A stretch of DNA of 11,140 bases, taken from Halobacteriovorax sp. (lineage in GTDB: Bacteria > Bdellovibrionota > Bacteriovoracia > Bacteriovoracales > Bacteriovoracaceae). The stretch covers positions 4,755 to 15,894 of the forward strand of contig NZAF01000057.1 in NCBI GenBank assembly GCA_002686115.1. The letters are read 5' to 3'. Every line of letters begins with the position of its first letter. The stretch's first letter is position 1. Shown here one piece after another: positions 1 through 5,293 of this stretch. Below the pieces are notes generated by a model. The model searched no databases, was not told the origin of the DNA, and saw nothing but the letters and a program-made list of their open reading frames with translations. The position numbers and the translations under genes were made by a program.

Positions 1-242
1 AAGACCTGACCTTCATGAGAAAGAAGTAACTTTTCATCAATCGTATCGACACCTAAAAATTTAAAAACCTCTAGAAAGTATGGCAATCCTGCTAGAATTA
101 AATCATCCTTTAATTTCAGAGAACAACTCACAAGATCATTTGGTAGCGAATTTATATAGTAAAGATTACGAGAAAGATCATCCTCATTAAAGTAAGATTC
201 GATAAGTGGTCTAATGGCCTTTGACATGAGGTGGTTATGCAT
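1..242 (-). CDS. nadC: Nicotinate-nucleotide pyrophosphorylase (quinolinate phosphoribosyltransferase), N-terminal part
   Basis: The minus strand is open from an ATG at 242 to the window edge, about 80 codons, so the gene is cut. NadC converts quinolinate and PRPP to nicotinate mononucleotide in de novo NAD synthesis in the cytoplasm. The visible part fits the NadC N-terminal domain: a stretch DDLILAGLPYFLEVFKFLG followed by an HEGQV segment, matching the family pattern in which a strand reading 'g-v-l-a-G' is followed by a helix and an 'eG' turn. The catalytic barrel lies outside the window. An ATG two codons upstream (248) is possible, but AAAAAGGA sits directly on it, whereas it lies about five bases before 242, so 242 is preferred. 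The gene diverges from the comEC-like gene. The call rests on a short N-terminal segment and is moderately sure. Confidence 0.6.
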   Translation of the reverse strand, partial: MHNHLMSKAIRPLIESYFNEDDLSRNLYYINSLPNDLVSCSLKLKDDLILAGLPYFLEVFKFLGVDTIDEKLLLSHEGQV

Positions 243-261
243 ACTCATCCTTTTTCTAGTT

Positions 262-291
262 TTAATAATGAAATGTTAAAGCATAGTACAA
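262..291 (-). promoter_or_regulatory. Possible promoter of the nadC-like gene
   Basis: On the minus strand TTGTAC (291-286) is followed after 18 bases by TATTAA (267-262), a reasonable sigma70-type pair. The predicted start of transcription would leave only about a dozen untranslated bases before the ATG at 242. AT-rich DNA gives many such matches by chance, so this is weak. Confidence 0.25.
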
Positions 292-300
292 CGATAGCAT

Positions 301-329
301 TTGATTGTATTTAGAAATAATCTTATTTA
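301..329 (+). promoter_or_regulatory. Possible promoter of the comEC-like gene
   Basis: TTGATT (301-306) and TATTTA (324-329) are separated by 17 bases. Transcription would start close to the ATG at 335, giving an almost leaderless message, and indeed no good ribosome binding site precedes that ATG. It is a chance match in AT-rich DNA unless shown otherwise. Confidence 0.22.
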
Positions 330-334
330 GGTTC

Positions 335-1243
335 ATGCTTTTAAAAATATTCTTGATCTTTCAATTCATACTTATATTTAATGTAATGAAACAGCCACTT
401 TCTTACAACGGCGCTAAAAGCTTTAAATTTAGCCTACCAAAGCAAGTCAAAAAGTCCTTTAAGGATAAAGAATTATTCTATCAATATCGCTCATTCATTA
501 CAGGGAATAAGAGAGGGATAAATAAAGAAATTAAGGTGCAATTCAAGGAATTACAAATTCTTCATCTTATGACACCCTCCGGACTACATTTTTCTACACT
601 CCTAGGTGCTTTTGTCTTTTTTAGAAGAAAGTCTAAATTAAAGTGGTTAAAATATTTTGAGGCCGTATGTTGCTTATTAATCTATCTTTTTCTACCCGGA
701 TACTATTCACTCAGAAGAGTCGCCCTACTGCGTTTTCTATTCATCATCAATAGAGACTTTTTTTATTTCAAAAAAGAATATGTCTTTTTGATATTTTTTC
801 TTTTAGACTTTTTATTTGGAACATTTTCTTTATCACCAATAAGTTTTGCATTTAGTACTTTATTCCTAGGGGTTATATTTTTTTCAAAAAGAATCAACTA
901 CTTCACCTTATCAATCTACTTCTTTATAGCGCAAGCAATCATCATTTCAGCAACGAGTGGAGACATCAATTTAATGAATATAGTTATCTCCCCATTTTTA
1001 ACCTTAATATTCACTTTCATCTATCCGGTGTTATTTTTCAACGGCTTATTTATTGGATTTTTTAATGTTTCAGAAGTTATTTTAGAACTTTATTTAAAAC
1101 TGGTGAAGACCTTTCATCAAGGTCTTTCACCAGCTTTTATTATAGAATTGAATTTACTTTTTGTAGCGGCGTTTTTTTTATTTAATAGAAAGACAATTTA
1201 TCTTAGTCTTTCCTTATTAACTCTAGCGTTTATTATAAATTAG
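335..1243 (+). CDS. Small ComEC/Rec2-family competence-domain membrane protein
   Basis: A protein of about 302 residues, mostly hydrophobic, with a first membrane segment at the N-terminus and several more after residue 80. The diagnostic stretch is ILHLMTPSGLHFSTLLGA, which fits the ComEC signature 'HLLAxSGLHxxL' (His, Ser-Gly-Leu-His). It is preceded by a TGNKRG segment like the usual 'GdrsgL', and followed after one membrane helix by PGYYSLRRVALLR, the counterpart of the 'sG...RA' segment. ComEC carries single-stranded DNA across the inner membrane in natural transformation. Full ComEC is about 700-800 residues; this protein lacks the N-terminal OB-type domain and the C-terminal metallo-beta-lactamase domain, so DNA transport is not assured. 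The start is uncertain: TTG at 305 is open in frame, and ATG 335 has only AGG three bases upstream. It overlaps the convergent gene's stop by four bases. Family membership is fairly sure, function is not. Confidence 0.72.
   Translation: MLLKIFLIFQFILIFNVMKQPLSYNGAKSFKFSLPKQVKKSFKDKELFYQYRSFITGNKRGINKEIKVQFKELQILHLMTPSGLHFSTLLGAFVFFRRKSKLKWLKYFEAVCCLLIYLFLPGYYSLRRVALLRFLFIINRDFFYFKKEYVFLIFFLLDFLFGTFSLSPISFAFSTLFLGVIFFSKRINYFTLSIYFFIAQAIIISATSGDINLMNIVISPFLTLIFTFIYPVLFFNGLFIGFFNVSEVILELYLKLVKTFHQGLSPAFIIELNLLFVAAFFLFNRKTIYLSLSLLTLAFIIN
1092..1133 (-). terminator. Strong hairpin inside the comEC-like gene, candidate terminator for the convergent minus-strand gene
   Basis: Arms CTGGTGAAGACCTT (1100-1113) and AAGGTCTTTCACCAG (1119-1133) pair over 14 base pairs with one bulged base and a 5-base loop. 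Read on the minus strand, the stem is followed by TTTTAAAT, a moderate T tract, about 107 bases after the stop of the secreted-protein gene. Read on the plus strand it is followed by CTTTTATTAT but lies inside the coding sequence, about 110 bases before the stop. A terminator for the minus-strand gene is the simplest reading; it could act in both directions. Confidence 0.5.
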
Positions 1244-1788
1244 AGATCATCTTGTGGCATTCTTGCATTCTCTAAGTCAAAGAGTAGGTCACCAAATAGT
1301 TTTGTTATCTCATCTACCTTTTCATCATGATTTAGCATCGAGAAATCTTCAAGCGTAATCGCCTGTCTTTCTACTTGAGGGTTCTTAGCAATAATATCAT
1401 TATATGAACTCACACAACTCTCTAGAGAGTATAAATCTAATAGACTTGTGTCTGCTTCTCTAACGACAACCAGATAAGCATTGACAAGATCTTTAGAAGT
1501 ATCAAGTTCACCATCCTTCAAAGAAAGAACATCTTTTCTTAAATTCTTAACAAGAAGAGGTAAACCTTCTCGGAATTGCTCTATATTATTATGCATATCT
1601 AATGCATTCATACTTTTAAGTTTGATATTCATCATAGTCTCTGGCTCAAAGCCTGGTTTGTTATTGAGTGTAAATGTATTTACTCCCTGAATATCAATCT
1701 TAGGCATAAAATCACCATGATCTTGTGGTTTTTTTGCGAGTGCTTGATAACAACAAACAATACAAATAATGAGTGAAACTGCTTTCAT
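1240..1788 (-). CDS. Secreted protein of unknown function (182 aa)
   Basis: I do not recognise this family. The protein starts with a signal peptide: Met-Lys, a hydrophobic core with three Cys (CIVCC), and an Ala-Leu-Ala cleavage site near residue 18, so it is probably periplasmic. The mature part is about 160 residues, mostly charged and predicted helical by eye, with a single Cys in a LESCVSSYN segment around residues 122-130. An upstream in-frame ATG at 1800 was rejected because GGAG lies six bases before the ATG at 1788, an ideal spacing, and the GGAG overlaps the upstream ATG. The gene is convergent with the comEC-like gene, their stops overlapping in the four bases TTAG (1240-1243). That it is a real gene is likely from the signal peptide and the ribosome site. 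Confidence 0.7.
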   Translation of the reverse strand: MKAVSLIICIVCCYQALAKKPQDHGDFMPKIDIQGVNTFTLNNKPGFEPETMMNIKLKSMNALDMHNNIEQFREGLPLLVKNLRKDVLSLKDGELDTSKDLVNAYLVVVREADTSLLDLYSLESCVSSYNDIIAKNPQVERQAITLEDFSMLNHDEKVDEITKLFGDLLFDLENARMPQDDL

Positions 1789-1814
1789 AGTAAACTCCAT
1801 ATAGTTTTAGTATT

Positions 1815-1842
1815 TCTATAAATTTTATAAATTAATAAGCAA
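1815..1842 (-). promoter_or_regulatory. Possible promoter of the secreted-protein gene
   Basis: On the minus strand TTGCTT (1842-1837) and TATAGA (1820-1815) lie 16 bases apart, about 27 bases before the ATG at 1788. This is plausible in position, but the surrounding sequence is very AT-rich. Confidence 0.3.
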
Positions 1843-1979
1843 GATACATGCCATAATGATGAAGTTTCATAAAGTCTCCAAAATAGATGCAAAACTAGGC
1901 ATATCCATTGCAAGAGCTTATGTCACAGAGGCAAGAAAGAGTTATTTGCACAGTAAAATAACACTAATAATTGTCCAAC

Positions 1980-1996
1980 TGTCTAATATTTAGACA
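1980..1996. promoter_or_regulatory. Perfect palindrome, candidate operator upstream of the ligase operon
   Basis: TGTCTAA-TAT-TTAGACA, perfect 7-base arms around a 3-base centre, about 90 bases before the ligase start. The size and symmetry are typical of a dimeric repressor or activator site. No regulator gene is next to it, so the protein is unknown. A chance palindrome cannot be excluded. Confidence 0.4.
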
Positions 1997-2012
1997 AACA
2001 GATTTTAAAGCA

Positions 2013-2031
2013 TGGGGCAATAATTTCCCCA
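2013..2031. promoter_or_regulatory. Second, imperfect palindrome upstream of the ligase operon
   Basis: TGGGGCAATAATTTCCCCA reads as TGGGG / CCCCA arms with AAT/ATT inside and one mismatched pair. It stands out as a G/C block in AT-rich spacer, 17 bases after the first palindrome and about 50 bases before the start codon. It may be an operator or a hairpin in the leader of the message. Confidence 0.35.
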
Positions 2032-2082
2032 CAGATCAAAAAGGCCCACATGTTAGAATTGATGGGTCGAGAGGAGCGAGCA

Positions 2083-3513
2083 ATGGGACAGGAAGTATCT
2101 AGATTAAAGTATTCTTTAGATGAAGAAAAAGAATTCAAAAAGAAATTAGTTGATGAAACTCAATTGCTTTATGAGAAATTCTTATCAAAATCTATCTGCA
2201 CAGAAGAACTTAAATGTGGTTATGAAATTGAAGGCTGGCTCATTGATAAAAAGAATGCTCCTACAGCTTCTTCCCATAAATTTATAGAAAGAATAAAAGA
2301 TAAAGATGTCGTACCAGAGATATCAAAGTTTAATTTTGAAATCAATGGCGCTCCTCACACTTTCCACAAGAACACATTTTCAAATATTGAAAAAGATATT
2401 AATAGTAAATGGTCCCGTTGTGAAAATGTTGCGAAAATGTCTGGATGGAATATCGCTACAATTGGCTCTCTTCCAACAGTTGGCTTAAATGATCTCATTA
2501 TAAAAAACATGTCACCAAATAAGAGATATGAAGCTTTAAATAAGAGAGTTCTCTTAGAAAGAGGTGGTCGAGATATTCATTTAAATATTAATGGTAAAGA
2601 ATCTTTTGAGCAAAAATTTCCTGATGTCATGACAGAGAGTGCAGCAACAAGCATGCAAGTCCATATTGGCGTTGGTCTTGAAAATGCAAAAGAAGCTTAT
2701 AATGCTTCTATTGTAGCATCATCAATTATTGCAGGAACTTGTGCTAATTCACCTTTCTTATTTGGAAAAGAGTTATGGGATGAGACACGTGTCCCCGTCT
2801 TTGAACAAAGTGTTGAAATGGATGCATTTACAAATGCATACGGAGAAAAAATAAAAAGAGTAAGTCTCGGTAATGGATATTTAAAAGAATGTATTTCTGA
2901 GTTATTCTCTGAAAATAAAAGTGTGAATGTTCTCTTACCAGAAATTTTTGAAAATTCAGTTGAAGACTTTCGCCATCTTTCATTTCACAATGGAACGATT
3001 TGGAGATGGACAAGACCAATCATCTCAAAAGCTAAAAATGGTAAGATTAATCTTAGACTTGAACAAAGGGTACCATCTGCAGGCCCATCAAATATAGACA
3101 TGGTTGCAAATATGGCCTTTATTTTAGGACTCACTCATCATCTATCAACTGTTGAAAATCTTGAGGGACTCATCCCATTTTATACATCTAAATATAATTT
3201 TTATAATGCCTGTAAGAATGGACTTTCAGCAGACATGATTTGGTTTAATGGTCAAAAAATTAATATGAAAGATTTAGTTATTGATCATCTCATTGAGCCT
3301 TCTAAAAATGCACTCATTCAAATGGGTCACGACAAAGCGGAAGTAGATTATTACCTCATTGACGTATTTTTAAAGAGAGTTAAAATGAATCTTAACGGTT
3401 CAAATTGGCAAAAGAATTTTGTCGCTATGTATGGAAAAGATTTTAACTCTTTAACTGAAGCGTACGTAGGAAATCAACAAAGCGGTTTACCTTTATGGAG
3501 ATGGAAAATTTAA
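2083..3513 (+). CDS. Glutamate--cysteine ligase family enzyme (GCS2-like carboxylate-amine ligase)
   Basis: A 476-residue cytoplasmic enzyme of the ATP-dependent carboxylate-amine ligase family that includes glutamate--cysteine ligases (gamma-glutamyl bond formation, first step of glutathione synthesis). Numbered from the ATG at 2083, motifs are GYEIEGWL (46-53), with the acidic pair expected for metal/ATP binding; FNFEINGAP (84-92); NMSPNKRYEALN (142-153); a QVHIGV block (192-197); and near residues 325-335 a LEQRVPSAGPS block with the Arg-x-Glu type residues followed by D and AN. The N-terminal MGQEV is the usual beginning of this proteobacterial subfamily. GAGGAG (2071-2076) lies six bases before that ATG, so I prefer it to an in-frame ATG at 2050, which also has an AAGG upstream. 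The next gene starts inside this one, so the two are translated together. The true amine substrate need not be cysteine. Confidence 0.8.
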   Translation: MGQEVSRLKYSLDEEKEFKKKLVDETQLLYEKFLSKSICTEELKCGYEIEGWLIDKKNAPTASSHKFIERIKDKDVVPEISKFNFEINGAPHTFHKNTFSNIEKDINSKWSRCENVAKMSGWNIATIGSLPTVGLNDLIIKNMSPNKRYEALNKRVLLERGGRDIHLNINGKESFEQKFPDVMTESAATSMQVHIGVGLENAKEAYNASIVASSIIAGTCANSPFLFGKELWDETRVPVFEQSVEMDAFTNAYGEKIKRVSLGNGYLKECISELFSENKSVNVLLPEIFENSVEDFRHLSFHNGTIWRWTRPIISKAKNGKINLRLEQRVPSAGPSNIDMVANMAFILGLTHHLSTVENLEGLIPFYTSKYNFYNACKNGLSADMIWFNGQKINMKDLVIDHLIEPSKNALIQMGHDKAEVDYYLIDVFLKRVKMNLNGSNWQKNFVAMYGKDFNSLTEAYVGNQQSGLPLWRWKI

Positions 3514-4502
3514 CAATTCTTGACTCTTTACCTGAAGAATTTTTTAAGTCATCAGCTCAAGGACTATTTAAAATTTTCAATTCGCCGACACTTGTTCATC
3601 TCAAAAGTGAAGTCAATAATCCTGATAAAAAGGCTATTTTTATCTCTTCACTCTTACATGGCAATGAACATTCTGGTGTCATGTCTGTGCAAGAATTATT
3701 GCAAAGTACAGAAAAACTTGATCGAGATCTTATACTTTTCTTTGGGAATATCAAAGCAGCGAAATATGGTAAAAGGCATCTTGACTCTCAACTAGACTAC
3801 AATCGCATTTGGACTTCAAATTCTCCTTTTGTAAAAAAGACTCTTGCTTACCTTGAAGAACATGACGTTGAACTCTGTATTGATCTGCATAATAACACTG
3901 GAAACAATCCATGTTATTCTTGTATCAGTCAAAAAAGTATTGAGCATTATAATCTCGCATATCAATTTTCTGATAAAATCGTATATTTTACAGACCCAAT
4001 AGATGCTCTATCTGTTGTTCTATCAAAGAAGTGGCCTTCTGTAACAATCGAAGCCGGAAAATCTGGAGATCCCGTTGGAATCTATAAGACAGTAAACTTT
4101 TTAAAAAAAGTAATTCAAGGAATTGATCTCAAAGCTCCTCTAGAAGTTAAACCGAGGGTATTCCACACAATAGGTAAGATTAGAGTTGATATTGATGACC
4201 CTGTAACGTTTGAAGAAGACGAATTTAAAGGTGATGGCTTTTTATTTCGCCACGACCTTGAGACTTTAAACTTTTCAAAATTATCTGGTGACTCATGGAT
4301 CGGGCGCTCAGAAAAACTTCCTGTTATTGAAAATTACTCTAAGGACCCTAATCGTTCACTAGATTATTTTGAACTTCAAGATGATCTCATTGTTTGTAAA
4401 AAACCTTTTATTCCAGCGATGCTCACGCATGATATTGAGATCATATATTCTGATTGTCTTGGATATATTATGGAAGAAGAGATAATCGAGCTAAAGTCTT
4501 AA
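3495..4502 (+). CDS. Succinylglutamate desuccinylase/aspartoacylase family zinc hydrolase
   Basis: A 335-residue enzyme of the M14-like AstE/AspA family, which hydrolyses the amide bond of N-acyl amino acids. Zinc ligands are visible: LLHGNEHSG gives His55 and Glu58, and DLHNNTGNNP gives His132. The DYNRIW segment (101-106) corresponds to the family's DLNRxF substrate-binding motif, and TIEAGKSGD contains Glu186, the likely catalytic glutamate. A C-terminal beta-rich part follows from about residue 220, as in aspartoacylases. Which acyl group it removes cannot be told. The start overlaps the ligase gene by 19 bases (13 if the ATG at 3501 is used), so it must be translationally coupled; no independent ribosome binding site is seen. 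The stop is one base from that of the convergent gene. Pairing with a ligase suggests that it breaks or trims a product of that enzyme. Confidence 0.83.
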   Translation: MEMENLTILDSLPEEFFKSSAQGLFKIFNSPTLVHLKSEVNNPDKKAIFISSLLHGNEHSGVMSVQELLQSTEKLDRDLILFFGNIKAAKYGKRHLDSQLDYNRIWTSNSPFVKKTLAYLEEHDVELCIDLHNNTGNNPCYSCISQKSIEHYNLAYQFSDKIVYFTDPIDALSVVLSKKWPSVTIEAGKSGDPVGIYKTVNFLKKVIQGIDLKAPLEVKPRVFHTIGKIRVDIDDPVTFEEDEFKGDGFLFRHDLETLNFSKLSGDSWIGRSEKLPVIENYSKDPNRSLDYFELQDDLIVCKKPFIPAMLTHDIEIIYSDCLGYIMEEEIIELKS

Positions 4503-4503
4503 C

Positions 4504-5238
4504 TTACTCTGAAAGAGTTCTGTAAAGTTCGTTAATATAGAATTCGAAGGCCAGTTTTTTATCTTTTCCAGTTTTATGCATTTTAACAACACAAGAATTG
4601 AATTTATCTCTAAGGCTCTTGTCTTTAAAGTATAGTGTGAAGTTTGTTTTATCGAAGAGATGGTGGAATTCAAGATCTTTCATCTGAAACTTTTCTTTTT
4701 TAAGTTCTTTAGTATGAGCAAAGAATATAACGGCATCAGATATAACGGCGTCAACTCTCCCAAGAAGAAGCATCTTACTATGAATTTCTTGTTTTGCTTT
4801 TTCGCTGTAGGAAGCAAAATCTTTTACGAGCTCTTTTAACCCTGGGATCAGCTCAGTAGCTCCACTAAATGTAATGACTCTTTTGCCAACAAGATCTTGT
4901 AAGCTATTTATTTTTTGGCCCTTAAGAGTAGAAACTCCATTTTGATAATGAATATAGCTCTTAGATTGAAAGTACTTTAACTTAGAGCTTTCTGGTACTG
5001 TTGTGACAAAATCATAAGGCTCTTCTGAAAAAGCAATCATATGTCGACCAAAAGGATACTGCTTTATTGTATACTTATACTTCATACAATCTTTAATCAG
5101 ATGATCTAAAAAAATCTGCTCTTTACCTCGTCCATCTTCTCGAAAGGAACTCGGCAGACTCACTCCCATCCCTTTTAGAGTTTGAGCTGAATATATGTAT
5201 AGGGAAAAAAGAGAAATGAGAAATAACTTAATGATCAT
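4504..5238 (-). CDS. Periplasmic solute-binding-like protein (SBP_bac_3 type)
   Basis: About 244 residues with a signal peptide (Met-Ile-Ile-Lys, a hydrophobic core, cleavage after Tyr-Ser-Ala) and a two-lobe binding-protein pattern. INSLQDLVGKRVITFSGA near the middle is the typical segment at the inter-lobe crossing, and LLGRVDAVISDA resembles the family's 'l..GrvDa.i.d'. Such proteins bind amino acids or similar small molecules in the periplasm for ABC import or as sensor inputs. No permease or ATPase gene is nearby, so it is an orphan. I prefer the ATG at 5238, which has GGGA eight bases upstream, to the ATG at 5247, which directly abuts a GGG. It follows the terminator of the E1 gene, so it probably has its own promoter in the short gap. 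Ligand unknown. Confidence 0.72.
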   Translation of the reverse strand: MIIKLFLISLFSLYIYSAQTLKGMGVSLPSSFREDGRGKEQIFLDHLIKDCMKYKYTIKQYPFGRHMIAFSEEPYDFVTTVPESSKLKYFQSKSYIHYQNGVSTLKGQKINSLQDLVGKRVITFSGATELIPGLKELVKDFASYSEKAKQEIHSKMLLLGRVDAVISDAVIFFAHTKELKKEKFQMKDLEFHHLFDKTNFTLYFKDKSLRDKFNSCVVKMHKTGKDKKLAFEFYINELYRTLSE

Positions 5239-5260
5239 AAAAATCATCCCATTCTTTTTT

Positions 5261-5288
5261 ATAAAAGAAAGGGCCCTTAAAGGCCCTT
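5261..5288 (-). terminator. Rho-independent terminator of the fused E1 gene
   Basis: AAGGGCC (5269-5275) and GGCCCTT (5282-5288) form a perfect 7-base-pair stem with a 6-base loop. Read on the minus strand it is followed by TTTCTTTTAT, and it begins six bases after the E1 stop codon. It separates the E1 gene from the following binding-like protein gene. Confidence 0.85.
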
Positions 5289-5293
5289 ATATA

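Larger units (their letters stand above)
1789..2082. other. Spacer between divergent genes, no convincing gene
   Basis: About 290 bases between the secreted-protein gene and the ligase gene. It holds the candidate minus-strand promoter, two palindromes (1980-1996 and 2013-2031) and a weak plus-strand promoter-like pair, TTGCAC (1946-1951) and TAATTG (1968-1973) with 16 bases between. A 45-codon ORF (1856-1993) has no ribosome binding site and no recognisable product, so it is not called. No structured RNA was recognised. Confidence 0.6.

Noticed and set aside
1481..1690. 69-codon plus-strand ORF opposite the secreted-protein gene
   Set aside because: It is an antisense shadow of a gene with a good signal peptide and ribosome site.
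1856..1993. 45-codon ORF on the plus strand before the ligase gene
   Set aside because: There is no ribosome binding site, no recognisable motif or signal, and its stop falls inside a palindrome; it is probably chance in open spacer.
2828..3019. 63-codon minus-strand ORF inside the ligase gene
   Set aside because: It lies opposite conserved ligase residues and has no own signals.
3520..3795. 91-codon plus-strand ORF in another frame within the acylase gene
   Set aside because: It overlaps the zinc-ligand motif of the real frame and has no ribosome site.
4501..4529. Small inverted repeat (ACTCT-GAA-AGAGT) at the convergent stops of the acylase and binding-like genes
   Set aside because: The stem is short, with no T tract on either side, so it is not a convincing terminator.
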